Positions 23,749 through 31,878 of a DNA stretch of 38,977 nt are shown here, piece by piece. The position numbers were made by a program, and so were the translations under genes. The stretch is taken from positions 1 to 38,977 of the forward strand of contig NZ_JALZ01000024.1 of assembly GCF_000521785.1 (NCBI RefSeq), written 5' to 3'. The stretch is from Roseivivax halodurans JCM 10272 (lineage in GTDB: Bacteria > Pseudomonadota > Alphaproteobacteria > Rhodobacterales > Rhodobacteraceae). Numbering within the stretch: position 1 is the first letter of the stretch; every line of letters begins with the position of its first letter. The notes under the pieces are model-generated. The model was given only the letters and a program-made list of their open reading frames with translations. It was not told the DNA's origin and did no database searches.

Positions 23749-24509
23749 CTCGGAACCTCCATTGAGCGGAACTTGCGTTCTTCGGCGAGAGTGGCGGCAT
23801 CGACGACCCCGAGCTGACCCCCGTTGACCCCAGCGGCCGCTTCGAGACGCCAGATCTGCGTGAGGATGATGCCAAGCTCCGCGGTGACACGGGTGTTGAG
23901 ATCGACCGCCGCCTTGAGGCCCTCCTGGTCGTCGATGAGCCCGACCATGGTCTCCAGGCGGTCGAGGCTCTCTCCCGCCTCAACGTGACTGGTCTCGGCC
24001 GCCACCGAGAGCATGGCGCTCGCACCGACCTGTGTGGCGATCCTCTTGTCCGCCGGCTGCACACTTTCCGAAAGCGAGGTGAGGCGCTCCTGGGTGAAGC
24101 CCGATCCGGAAAGAACACGTTCAACCACAACGCCGAGATCTGCCTCAGGGCGAAAGCCTCCCAGGAAGTCGCCGGCGGCGAGCGCTTCCACGGTGCCGAG
24201 CGGCGCTGTCAGCTTGCCGCGTACTCGCTGGAACTCTGCAACGCTTGCGAAAAGCCCGCCTAGTTCGTTGCCCTCCACAAGGGCGGAGAGCTGGGCCTCA
24301 AGGTTCACAAGCTGGGCCGATTGCGTCTCGAATTGCTGGCGCATCGTCGCCAGCTGCTCGAGCTGGATGGTCAGATCTTCTGCCATGTGATCGAGCTGCA
24401 GGACCAGTTGCCGCAATTGGGCATTGTCGAAGGTCGGGACACCCTGGGCGAGGGCCGGGGCGCCGGAGAGGCCGCCAAACATACATGAGAGAAAGAGCCA
24501 GCGTCTCAC
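23745..24509 (-). CDS. virB5: VirB5-like pilus component
   Basis: The 254-residue protein begins with a signal peptide ending in PALAQGVPT. It continues as a helical, coiled-coil-rich chain (LRQLVLQLDHMAEDLTIQLE, then QLATMRQQFETQ), which is typical of VirB5/TrbJ proteins that sit at the pilus tip. The C-terminus is EERKFRSMEVPR. The preceding gene product has matching ends (AQGVPT and ERDFMRMEVGR) around a transglycosylase domain. The start overlaps that gene's stop (ATGA). Confidence 0.85.
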   Translation of the reverse strand: MRRWLFLSCMFGGLSGAPALAQGVPTFDNAQLRQLVLQLDHMAEDLTIQLEQLATMRQQFETQSAQLVNLEAQLSALVEGNELGGLFASVAEFQRVRGKLTAPLGTVEALAAGDFLGGFRPEADLGVVVERVLSGSGFTQERLTSLSESVQPADKRIATQVGASAMLSVAAETSHVEAGESLDRLETMVGLIDDQEGLKAAVDLNTRVTAELGIILTQIWRLEAAAGVNGGQLGVVDAATLAEERKFRSMEVPR

Positions 24510-25612
24510 CGACCCACCTCCATGCGCATGAAGTCCCGCTCCGTTAGCCGGTCGGCGACCAGGTGCTGGCCATGCGCGGCCTTGTGCTTGCGGCTGGCCG
24601 CCATGAGGCGCAGCCGCGATGCCAGAATGCGGCCGAGCTCGGCGCGGGCATAGGTGTTGTGCTCAAAGGCGCGTTTTGCATCCGGCGTCTTGTCGATCCG
24701 GCGAATGATGGCGGTCAGCCGTGAGATCACCTGAGCCGTGAGCGCGTGGCTGTCCGCGGCATAGTGGAGCGAGGCGTGGGATATCGAGCTGTATTCGGCG
24801 AGCGCCATGTCTTCCGGTGACAGCGTGCCAAGTGCGTCGGCCCCGCCCACGACAGCAAGATACTCGCTGTAGTAGCGGGTGATGTTGCGCACGTAACCTT
24901 GGGTCTCGGCGAAAGGGGGCACGCCTCCGTATTCCATGACCCGTCCAGGCCCTGCATTATAAGCGGCAAGCGCGTGCGGGATGGTCCCAAAGGTCTCAAG
25001 CTGAGTCGTGATGTAGCGCGCCCCGCCGCGCAGATTGTCCATCACGTCGTAGCGATCGACCCCCATGTCCGATGCCGTGCCAGGCATGAGCTGGGTGAGA
25101 CCATAGGCGCCGACCGGGCTTTCGGCGGTGACGCTGAACCGGCTCTCCTGCTTGATGAGGGCCTGGTAGAGGCACCGCCACTGAGTTGCGGAGAGGCCGG
25201 CGCGGCGGACACCTGACGCGTTTGCGTATTCGCCGGCTACGCGGACGATCATCATCTCGATTGTCTCGCGCGCCTCACCAAAGAGGCGGCTGTCCATTGG
25301 GTGATTGTCGGTGGCGGGGTAGACCACATCTGCAGGGGCATCCGAGTGCTCCTCGAACGTCCGGACGTCAAAACCGGGACCGGTCAGGGCAGCGGACATG
25401 GCCGTAAGCGTCCGGAGCTGCTCGGTCTCGATGGCAATCAGCGAAGTGGCCGTCCTTCGCTGCGCCTCCTGCACCTCCCGATCGTCGCCAAGATGCAGGA
25501 GCAGGGTGGTGAGATGACCAATCCCGCTGCTGTCCCGTGTCGGCACACCCTGCGCGAGTGCCGGAGAGCCAACGGCCAGCGCCGCAAACAGGATGAGAGG
25601 CGCGCTCTTCAT
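24506..25612 (-). CDS. Lytic transglycosylase domain flanked by VirB5-like ends
   Basis: From the ATG at 25612 the protein has 368 residues. A signal peptide (1-20) ends in SPALA. The N-terminal part (AQGVPT, then helical up to about 75) and the C-terminal tail (ERDFMRMEVGR) both resemble the neighbouring VirB5. Between them lies a soluble lytic transglycosylase domain: ALIKQESRFSVTAES with the catalytic glutamate near 156, then VGAYGLTQLMPGTASDMGVD and AYNAGPGRVMEYGGVPPF. Such enzymes open the cell wall for the channel. The start overlaps the stop of the lipoprotein gene (ATGA); upstream codons of the same open frame fall inside that gene and virB4. A second transglycosylase (virB1) is present in the same operon. 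Confidence 0.85.
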   Translation of the reverse strand: MKSAPLILFAALAVGSPALAQGVPTRDSSGIGHLTTLLLHLGDDREVQEAQRRTATSLIAIETEQLRTLTAMSAALTGPGFDVRTFEEHSDAPADVVYPATDNHPMDSRLFGEARETIEMMIVRVAGEYANASGVRRAGLSATQWRCLYQALIKQESRFSVTAESPVGAYGLTQLMPGTASDMGVDRYDVMDNLRGGARYITTQLETFGTIPHALAAYNAGPGRVMEYGGVPPFAETQGYVRNITRYYSEYLAVVGGADALGTLSPEDMALAEYSSISHASLHYAADSHALTAQVISRLTAIIRRIDKTPDAKRAFEHNTYARAELGRILASRLRLMAASRKHKAAHGQHLVADRLTERDFMRMEVGR

Positions 25613-25800
25613 CGACCCGGTTCGATCGGTTCGAAAACGCAGTCTTTGCGGCTGTATTCCTCCGCCGCGAAGGTCAGCAGCGCAATGGCACTGCGCCCGA
25701 CCACAGGCGCGCCATCTGCGCCGAAACATGGCGAGGTGGCCTCGGTGTATTTCTCGCAGGCGGCGAGGATCAGAAGAAGACCGGCGAGGGTCAATCGCAT
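25609..25800 (-). CDS. virB7: VirB7-like lipoprotein
   Basis: The 63-residue product begins MRLTLAGLLLILAACEKYTE, a lipoprotein signal with the modified cysteine at position 15. It ends in a short soluble part with further cysteines (SPCFGADGAPV and SRKDCVFEP). VirB7 lipoproteins of similar size anchor VirB9 in the outer membrane. It overlaps virB4 by ten bases and the next gene by four. The name rests on size, lipobox and position, not on a strong sequence signature. Confidence 0.7.
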   Translation of the reverse strand: MRLTLAGLLLILAACEKYTEATSPCFGADGAPVVGRSAIALLTFAAEEYSRKDCVFEPIEPGR

Positions 25801-28223
25801 GCCGCCCTCCAGAACTCCGGGTCAGCGCGCCAGTCCGGTGAAAAACAGGCCTCGCCCGTGGCACCGCCCCCCAAGACCCGCAGAAGGGGCCCCAGGGCGG
25901 AGAGGTCGGCATCGACGAAGACGCTGTCCCCAGCCGACCGCACGAGCGCAATCCGTTGGCCTGCTGTTGTGCGGGTGAGCAGCGCCGCTTCCTTGTCGTT
26001 GACCTTCAAGAGGTCGTAATCTGTCGGGGCGCCGCGGTCGTTGGGAAAGAGGATCTGCGTTGGCACGGTCTCCACGATAGTCTTGCCGACACGGGAGGAG
26101 GCGAGCTGACCGGGATATTGGGTCAGCATGACCACCACAGCGTTCATCTTCCGGAGCGTGACCAGCCAGTTCTCAAGTCGGATCCCAAAATATGGATCGT
26201 CGAGAAGTTTCCAGGCCTCGTCGAGGACAATGAGGGTCGGGCGCCGATCCTCGACAAGTCTCTCGATCCGCCGGAGGATATAGGACAGTACCGCCGTCCG
26301 CTCCGTGGTCATGTCGAGGATCTCGGTCATGTCGAAGGCGACGATCTCACCGGAAAAATCGACGCTTACGCCGATCTCGGCCTCATCAAAGACCCAACCG
26401 AAACGCCCGCCCGGTGCCCATTCCGCAACGCGGGCACTGAGCTCGCCCTGATCGTCCAGCGGATGGAAGAGCGTCTGGAAGGACACAAAGCGCTGCAGCG
26501 TCGACCCCGCGCCGGCGTTCTGAGACACCGCGCTCTGAACGTGACGTGTCTGTTCACCGGAGAGCGTGCCGGCTCGCGACAAGAGTGTTGTGAGCCAATC
26601 CGAGAGCCAGGCCTGCCCCCGTTCATCGGTTTCGGTCTGAAGCGGGTTGAGGCCGGTCGGAAGACCGGCGCGGATCTCATTGTAACGACCGCCCAGGGCA
26701 CGAACCGCCATTTCGAAACCACGATCCTTGTCAAAGAGGAAGAGTCGCGCACCAACCCGCTGCGTCTGGGCTGCCAGAAACATCGTGGTCAGGGTCTTGC
26801 CGCTGCCCGTGCGGCCGAGAACGAGCGTATGCCCTACAGTCGGTTCGCTTTGCGCCGATCCAGGTTCGTGGAAGCTGAACCGGTAGGCAGCAGAGCCGAC
26901 ACTGGGCAGGATTGTCATTGGCGTTCCCCAGGGCGTCTGGCCCGCATCCCGCCCTGTGACGCTGCCGTGCAGCGCGGAGAAATCGGCGAAGTTGATCGTC
27001 GAGATCGGGGTCCGGCGCGCGCGGTAGGCAAAGTTCCCAGGCGCTTGCGCAAAGTAAGTGGCCTTCAGCGCCATGGTCTCTCGGACGATGACCGCCATTA
27101 TTTCCTGGCCAAGCCGCTTGATCTCGGCAGCGGCGTGTTCAAGCTCCTCGCGCGTTTCCGCATAGATGGCGATTGATAAATGATGATCCCCGAAGGCGAT
27201 CCGGCCTGCCTCCTGATCGTCGGCAGCCTCGAGAAGCTGCTCGCGGAGCGAGACTGCAGCATCTTCGGCGGCCCGCATCTGACGGACAATGCGCTGGATG
27301 CGCTCGGCCATGATGTTCGCCGGGATGGGCGTGAAGGAGTTGGTGAGAACGATATCCAGTGGCAAATCTAGCCCGTCCATGACCATGGCATCTGTGAGCG
27401 CCGGGTAGGACTTGATGCTGAAGAGCGCCCCCAAGCGGGGCCGGCCAGTGGTCGCGCAGTCGATCCGGATCGTGTCGGTCTCGAAGGTCGCCCGACAGGT
27501 CCCAAGACAATGGGCGAGGGGCAGGGGAGAACAAGGGGCCGCGATCGGCGCGAATTGGCCCGAAAGCAGCGCTCCGAGGAAGCCGAGCCATTCGCCACCC
27601 TCCCGGGTCAAACGCTTCGGGTGTGCGACGGAGAGCGCGGTTTCGAAGAAGCCGGTGACTTCATTCAACTGGCGTGCGCGGGCCGTCTTGTCCTTGACCC
27701 AGGCGCGTTTTGCGAGAGCGCCGAGAAGCGGGATGCGCGCTCCGATATCGGGACGCCGCAGGATGCTGAAATATATCCGGGGTGTTTTGGGGGCGAGTTC
27801 GCGGAGATGGTGCTGCCAGCGCCGATCAATTTCCGCGGCAAAGTTCTCGCCCGGGACGGCGGGAAGCCCGACCTTCTGCGGCACGGTGATCCGGTGGACG
27901 TAGAACCCAAAGGCATTGCCGGTCTGCGCGACGATCGCTGCTACCGCTCGTTTCAGGGCATCGAGATCACCATCCGGGGTCGTCAGGGCCGAGAGGCCGT
28001 GGAGGCCAAGCGTCGCCATGAGACTCCCGTCCCGGAGCACGATGAGGTCCCGCTCGTGAAACGCGACAAAGGGCAGGTGCTCGGACAGGTGGCTCTCGAG
28101 CGTTGCGGGTCCGCCGCCTGTGGCGAGAAGCGCGCGGCCGGGGAGCGCATACCGAAACCCGTCAAGCGCCAAAGCTGTCGCCTCCGTGCCGCGCGCGGTT
28201 CCTCGTCGCCCTGACAACACCAT
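25791..28223 (-). CDS. virB4: VirB4 secretion ATPase
   Basis: VirB4 is the largest energiser of the channel. About 810 residues are read from the ATG at 28223. The C-terminal half holds Walker A (LVLGRTGSGKTLTTMFL), RPTLIVLDEAWKLLDDP (Walker B) and MLTQYPGQLASS. The N-terminal half is the CagE/TrbE/VirB4 domain (with LTNSFTPIPANIMAERIQRI). The start is uncertain because the gene overlaps virB3: a GTG at 28232, the ATG at 28223, and a TTG at 28172 with GGAGG eight bases upstream are all in frame. The TTG start would shorten the protein by 17 residues. Confidence 0.93.
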   Translation of the reverse strand: MVLSGRRGTARGTEATALALDGFRYALPGRALLATGGGPATLESHLSEHLPFVAFHERDLIVLRDGSLMATLGLHGLSALTTPDGDLDALKRAVAAIVAQTGNAFGFYVHRITVPQKVGLPAVPGENFAAEIDRRWQHHLRELAPKTPRIYFSILRRPDIGARIPLLGALAKRAWVKDKTARARQLNEVTGFFETALSVAHPKRLTREGGEWLGFLGALLSGQFAPIAAPCSPLPLAHCLGTCRATFETDTIRIDCATTGRPRLGALFSIKSYPALTDAMVMDGLDLPLDIVLTNSFTPIPANIMAERIQRIVRQMRAAEDAAVSLREQLLEAADDQEAGRIAFGDHHLSIAIYAETREELEHAAAEIKRLGQEIMAVIVRETMALKATYFAQAPGNFAYRARRTPISTINFADFSALHGSVTGRDAGQTPWGTPMTILPSVGSAAYRFSFHEPGSAQSEPTVGHTLVLGRTGSGKTLTTMFLAAQTQRVGARLFLFDKDRGFEMAVRALGGRYNEIRAGLPTGLNPLQTETDERGQAWLSDWLTTLLSRAGTLSGEQTRHVQSAVSQNAGAGSTLQRFVSFQTLFHPLDDQGELSARVAEWAPGGRFGWVFDEAEIGVSVDFSGEIVAFDMTEILDMTTERTAVLSYILRRIERLVEDRRPTLIVLDEAWKLLDDPYFGIRLENWLVTLRKMNAVVVMLTQYPGQLASSRVGKTIVETVPTQILFPNDRGAPTDYDLLKVNDKEAALLTRTTAGQRIALVRSAGDSVFVDADLSALGPLLRVLGGGATGEACFSPDWRADPEFWRAACD

Positions 28224-28440
28224 AGGAGACACGGATCACCTCAAAGACATGCGGCTCCTTGGCCGCGACGATCCACAGCACCGGATAGGCAAGAGCTCCG
28301 GCGAGGAAGAACACGAAGGACTTCGTCCAGATGAAGGGCAGAACGACACCGAGGGCCAGAACGACGAGGTAGCCGACGGGAAGCCCGAGATATTTTGGGG
28401 ATCGGGCGAGACCGAGGAAAAGCGGGGATTGCTGGGCCAT
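28162..28440 (-). CDS. virB3: VirB3 inner-membrane protein
   Basis: The 92-residue product has the VirB3 pattern: SPLFLGLARSPKYLGLPVGY, then two membrane segments (YLVVLALGVVLPFIW and VFFLAGALAYPVLWIVA) and a basic tail. VirB3 works with VirB4 in pilus assembly. It follows virB2 by four bases and overlaps virB4 at its 3' end. Confidence 0.92.
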   Translation of the reverse strand: MAQQSPLFLGLARSPKYLGLPVGYLVVLALGVVLPFIWTKSFVFFLAGALAYPVLWIVAAKEPHVFEVIRVSYGVVRATRNRARHGGDSFGA

Positions 28441-28444
28441 GGGA

Positions 28445-28732
28445 TCAGGTGAACCCCGCCACTATGGTGCCAGCCGAGAAGATCAGAACAATCCCGATGA
28501 CGACGGAGGCAAACCAGCCCCAGTTGAGGCGACCCATCATGCACATGAACCCTGTCCCGATCACGGCAAGCGTGGCGACGGCGATACCGATCGGTCCCGT
28601 GAGGGCGGCCTCGACCGTCTCGAGCATGTCCTGGATCGGTGAGAGGTCCTGGGCCATTGCCGGGTCGGTCGATAAAAGCAAAAGTCCGATGAAGGCGGAA
28701 GCGAGGTCGGAAGCTTTTCGGTTCATCCTCAT
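28445..28732 (-). CDS. virB2: VirB2 pilin
   Basis: The 95-residue precursor has a signal peptide ending in DPAMA (about residue 27). Two hydrophobic segments follow (IGIAVATLAVIGTGFMCMMG and FASVVIGIVLIFSAGTIVAG), the pattern of TrbC/VirB2 pilins. The processed protein of about 68 residues would form the conjugative pilus. It lies directly before virB3. Confidence 0.92.
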   Translation of the reverse strand: MRMNRKASDLASAFIGLLLLSTDPAMAQDLSPIQDMLETVEAALTGPIGIAVATLAVIGTGFMCMMGRLNWGWFASVVIGIVLIFSAGTIVAGFT

Positions 28733-28752
28733 ATCCCCGCCCTCCGACCCCT

Positions 28753-29352
28753 CTAGTCGAGCCCCAGCACAACCGCTGTTCGGCCGGGAGGGATAAGTGC
28801 TCCTTGGGCTGGGCGGGGCGACGTGCGGGCCGACACTCGTGCGCGGATGTTATGTATGCGTGCAATGTAGCGGTGGGTTTCGGGAAACGGCGGCACTCCC
28901 CCATATCGGATGACGCGATGCGGCCCGGCGTTGTAGGCGGCGAGCGCGTGATCGATATCTGCGAAGGCCTCGAGTTGGCTGAGCAGATACCGGGCAGACC
29001 CGTCGAGATTCTGCGCGATGTCCCGGCGGTCGATACCAAGCGCCCGCGCGGTTTCCGGCATGAGCTGGCCGAGGCCAAAAGCCCCTTTCGGGCTCATGGC
29101 CGCCGGGCGGTAGGCGCTTTCGGCTTCGATCAGCGCGCGGAAGAGGGCGTGCCAGTCTTCGGCGTCGAGCCCCACCGGCCCAAGCGCCCGGTTCTGTGCG
29201 TGCCGTAACGAGGTTGCCCGAATGGCGTCGAGAATGTCGGCGTGTCCTGGATTGGCGAGCTTGGCGGATATCAATGGGGAGGCCTGTGCAGACGGCCCGT
29301 GGCGATGCCAGCCTTCAGTTGTTCTTGTGCTTCCGTCCGGACGGAACACCAT
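28753..29352 (-). CDS. virB1: VirB1-like lytic transglycosylase
   Basis: The soluble domain is clear: FRALIEAESAYRPAAMSPKG with the catalytic glutamate (78 from the ATG used here), then FGLGQLMPETARALGIDRRD and HALAAYNAGPHRVIRYGGVP. It would locally cut peptidoglycan for the secretion channel. The start is a problem. The ATG at 29352 gives 199 residues without a signal peptide. The same frame just upstream reads VAICVLAATTLLPSAPRAEV, a good signal peptide, but the nearest conventional start there is a TTG at 29397 in mid-signal, and an ATC sits at 29433. The start codon may have been lost, or a rare start is used; the open frame continues to 29580. Confidence 0.82.
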   Translation of the reverse strand: MVFRPDGSTRTTEGWHRHGPSAQASPLISAKLANPGHADILDAIRATSLRHAQNRALGPVGLDAEDWHALFRALIEAESAYRPAAMSPKGAFGLGQLMPETARALGIDRRDIAQNLDGSARYLLSQLEAFADIDHALAAYNAGPHRVIRYGGVPPFPETHRYIARIHNIRARVSARTSPRPAQGALIPPGRTAVVLGLD

Positions 29353-29671
29353 CACCTCCGCCCGGGGTGCTGAGGGCAATAGTGTAGTCGCTGCCAAAAC
29401 ACAGATTGCGACCGTCGCCGAACTCGTGGTGATGCTTGAAGAGCCCTGGCCAGATGTTGAAGAGCCGCGCTTCAGGCCCGTAGGGGCCGAAACGGGTGGA
29501 AACCAGCACCGCTTCCGGTTCTCTCTCGCGGAGATAGACGCATTGGTAGCGGGGCTTTCCATCGTCCGTGAACCCGACAAGCTCGTACCGACAGCGGAAG
29601 TCGACTCCCGACCCGATGAGGTCCTTCACCCCATCGATTGTAATCAAGATTTGGTCTCTCGCGATCGGCAC
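29315..29671 (-). CDS. Unknown small protein at the head of the virB operon
   Basis: I do not recognise the family. The 118-residue product begins MPIARDQILITIDGVKDLIG and contains CRYELVGFTDDGKPRYQCVY and LFKHHHEFGDGRNLCFGSDY. It has no signal peptide or membrane segment. The alternation of charged and aromatic residues looks like a real folded protein. Its 3' end overlaps the transglycosylase gene in another frame. It is the first gene of the operon, so it could be a regulator or small cytoplasmic accessory, but nothing in the sequence proves a role. Confidence 0.55.
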   Translation of the reverse strand: MPIARDQILITIDGVKDLIGSGVDFRCRYELVGFTDDGKPRYQCVYLREREPEAVLVSTRFGPYGPEARLFNIWPGLFKHHHEFGDGRNLCFGSDYTIALSTPGGGDGVPSGRKHKNN

Positions 29672-29732
29672 CGGGCACCCCCACTGGGAGCCCTTCTACA
29701 TTTGGCAGGAAAGCGCGCAAAGACACCGCTTA

Positions 29733-29752
29733 GCAATATGTAATATTGTGCG
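29733..29752. promoter_or_regulatory. Dyad in the divergent promoter region of the virB operon
   Basis: GCAATATGTAATATTGTGCG lies in the 125-base gap between the virB operon (minus) and the TrbM-like gene (plus). It contains the perfect dyad CAATAT-GTA-ATATTG and matches 11784-11803 at 17 of 20 positions. A shared transcription factor is likely; the MobC-like protein is one candidate. Confidence 0.65.
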
Positions 29753-29796
29753 ATACGTAATTTGGGCAAGAATACGCTTAAGGTTCGGAGGTGCTC

Positions 29797-30372
29797 ATGA
29801 GAGTCCCAAAACTGGTAGCCGTCATTCTGCTCGTGTCCTCATTGTTCACGACAAAAGCGGCCCGCGCCTACGACATGGATTGCGCCATCATGCTCTGCAT
29901 GGCGGGTGGGTTTCCCTCGAGCGATGTTTGCGCAGAAGCCTATGCCGAGATGATCCGCCGGATCACACCCTGGCCGGTTCAGCCGCCTTTTGGCGTCTGT
30001 TCGTTCTCCGGGCCCGTCCCACTTGGCGGTGCGTCCGGGGAGCGGGAGCTCGACATCTCAACGCCGGATTATGCCTGGCTTCGCCGGACGCGGGTCCTCT
30101 GGTGGAGGAGCCGCCATTGGGGCAACCGCACGGAGGGCACGGAGTATTGGTCCTGGTCTCTGCGGTCCTGCGATCACGAGATCCGCAATTGCCGCATCCT
30201 CAGCCGCCGTTACAGCTCGACCACACCGTGGCCGGCCAGCTTTGTGACTGAACACGGCCAGGTTATCACACCCCCCGAAAATGCAGGCCGATGGTTCTCG
30301 AACCGCGCCGTGAGGGTCGAGTACGGGGATTACGAGGGTAAGATCAATCACTCGGATTGGGTCCGGTACTGA
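29797..30372 (+). CDS. TrbM-like secreted conjugation protein
   Basis: From the ATG at 29797 (GGAGG five bases before it) the protein has 191 residues. A signal peptide (about 1-24, with LVAVILLVSSLFTTKAARA) precedes a cysteine-rich segment (DCAIMLCMAGGFPSSDVCAE, then FGVCSF). This resembles TrbM/KikA proteins, which are secreted or periplasmic helpers of conjugation. The second half is aromatic-rich (RVLWWRSRHWGNRTEGTEYW). The gene is transcribed away from the virB operon and shares its promoter region, including the 20-bp dyad, which supports a transfer role. Confidence 0.65.
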   Translation: MRVPKLVAVILLVSSLFTTKAARAYDMDCAIMLCMAGGFPSSDVCAEAYAEMIRRITPWPVQPPFGVCSFSGPVPLGGASGERELDISTPDYAWLRRTRVLWWRSRHWGNRTEGTEYWSWSLRSCDHEIRNCRILSRRYSSTTPWPASFVTEHGQVITPPENAGRWFSNRAVRVEYGDYEGKINHSDWVRY

Positions 30373-30557
30373 TCCCGGGGATCCGGTAGATCGCGTTCGA
30401 CAATCAGGTCTGGGGAGATGTCGTCCGGCTTGACCTCCCAAGACTGCGTGTGGAGCCCCGTATTCCAGACATGTTTGAGCCAAACCGTTCGATCTTCGCC
30501 ATCCAGCGGAAGATAACCCTCTCGAACGGGCACACCGTATATCAGGCGATCAGACAT
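30348..30557 (-). CDS. Unknown small protein
   Basis: I do not recognise it. The ATG at 30557 gives 69 residues starting MSDRLIYGVPVREGYLPLDG, and containing VWLKHVWNTGLHTQSWEVKP. The composition is protein-like, with no membrane segment. It follows the broken gene at 30588-30927 on the same strand by 30 bases, and its 3' end overlaps the convergent TrbM-like gene by 25 bases. Treat as hypothetical. Confidence 0.45.
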   Translation of the reverse strand: MSDRLIYGVPVREGYLPLDGEDRTVWLKHVWNTGLHTQSWEVKPDDISPDLIVERDLPDPRDQYRTQSE

Positions 30558-30587
30558 GGACCGATCTGCCCGCGCCCGCCAGCGCAT

Positions 30588-30927
30588 TCAGAGCACGATG
30601 CGCTGCAGATCGTGAGAAGCGCCAGCGTCCGTTTCGAGCGGCTCGGATGAGAGTAAGGACCCGGCGCGTTCGAGCTTTCCCAGCCGGCAATGCACGGCGT
30701 CGGCATAAAGAGCAGCGCTTTTCCTGGATTTGCGAATTCCAAGCTTCGTGGGGATCAGGCAAAAGCGCGCGGTGGGTTCCCGGCTGGACTGGGAACATTC
30801 TCGCATGAGGCACCACGAGGCTGACCAGAGATGCTGGGACAAACGGGTTGGTGTCCTCGGTTCCGACCATGAGACTATTCTCGAACAGTCCATCAAGGGT
30901 TGTGCCATCATACAGAGATACACGCAA
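30588..30927 (-). pseudogene. Frameshifted gene of unknown family
   Basis: One frame reads RVSLYDGTTLDGLFENSLMV and on to VVPHARMFPVQ, from a TTG at 30927 down to about 30790. Another frame takes over with SREPTARFCLIPTKLGIRKS, then ALYADAVHCRLGKLERAG, and ends at a stop at 30588. Each half looks like protein only in its own frame, so a single-base insertion or deletion near 30790 probably broke one gene of about 110 residues. The 5' end may also be missing, because no ATG precedes the first half. Confidence 0.45.
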
Positions 30928-31386
30928 AATGCGAGCGTGGTGTTTTTCTCAGGCGGAAATATGCCATGCGCCGAGGTCGGAAAAGCGACGGTTGTCGAAT
31001 GTATGCGAAAGCGACTCGATTCCACGGATTTCGAGATCTTGTGGGGAGGCAGTGCCGAGCAATCCTCACCCAGCTGCCAAGCATTTCGACCCAAAGCGAA
31101 CCTTCGACGCGCCCCGCGCAAGTGCCTGCTATGCGGACAAAGCTACCGCGCGAGGTCGAACAGTCGATGAATGCTTACAACCCGAAAACCAAAAACGTAT
31201 CGAGCGCCGAAACGCCCGTTGCCGGGCATTCTGATCCGTAGGGCTCCCGTGGCATCCGTCCCTTGCCGCTGGCAAAGTAGAACCGGTCGCAAAAACTGTC
31301 CGCGAAGCCGGGTTTTGCGTGTTAGCAAAGTCGCGACCGGCGGTGTGTCACCGCCAGACCCTTGATGCAGTGCGGATGGACTGAGA
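30928..31386. promoter_or_regulatory. Gap before the Lrp-type regulator with nested inverted repeats
   Basis: I see no gene in most of this stretch. The last 100 bases before the regulator are structured. CCGGTCGC (31283-31290) pairs with GCGACCGG (31333-31340). Inside, CGCAAAA (31288-31294) can pair with TTTTGCG (31313-31319). GGCGGTG-TGT-CACCGCC forms a perfect 7-bp hairpin at 31339-31355. The first two overlap and would be alternatives. They may be operator dyads or a regulated leader; no known riboswitch class is recognisable to me. Confidence 0.4.
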
Positions 31387-31878
31387 ATGAAAAGGATTGG
31401 TCTCGACGCGACCGACATTCGCATCCTGTGCGCGGTGCAGCAATACGGGCAGCTGAGCAAGGGAAAGCTGGCCGAGATTGCCAACATATCGGCAACGCCG
31501 TGCTGGGCTCGTCTGGACCGGCTAAAGGCGGCGGGTCTGATCCGGGGCTATTACGGCGACATCGCGATCGACAGGCTCTGCGATCTGACGCAGGTCGTGG
31601 TCACCGTATCGCTGACCCATCATCGCAAGGCCGACTTTGACAGGTTCGAGGCCTTTGTCATGGGCCGGGACGAGATCACAGAGTGCATCGCGACAGGCGG
31701 CGGCATGGATTACGTGCTGAAAGCCGTCAGTTCCAGTCTTACATCGTTTCAAGCGCTGATGCAGGCGATGCTGGATGCCGAAGTGAGTGTGGACCGATAC
31801 ATGACCTACATCGCGACTCGTACCGTCAAGGCAGGTCGGCCAAACCTTGCCAAACTGGCGAGAAAAGACGTCGGCTGA
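31387..31878 (+). CDS. Lrp/AsnC-family transcriptional regulator
   Basis: The 163-residue protein has an N-terminal helix-turn-helix (residues about 6-55: LDATDIRILCAVQQYGQLSK, then GKLAEIANISATPCWARLDR). A ligand-binding RAM domain follows (QVVVTVSLTHHRKADFDRFE and ITECIATGGGMDYVLKAV). Such regulators often sense an amino acid or a pathway intermediate and control the neighbouring operon. It lies 161 bases upstream of, and in line with, the methylated-sulfur operon, so it is the likely local regulator. It differs a little from typical Lrp in the recognition helix (TPCWARLDRL), which resembles the subfamily near catabolic operons. Confidence 0.88.
   Translation: MKRIGLDATDIRILCAVQQYGQLSKGKLAEIANISATPCWARLDRLKAAGLIRGYYGDIAIDRLCDLTQVVVTVSLTHHRKADFDRFEAFVMGRDEITECIATGGGMDYVLKAVSSSLTSFQALMQAMLDAEVSVDRYMTYIATRTVKAGRPNLAKLARKDVG

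Noticed and set aside
31143-31487. 114-residue minus-strand open frame over the regulator leader
   Set aside because: It overlaps the start of the Lrp-type gene in antisense and the inverted-repeat leader, and shows no protein family pattern.
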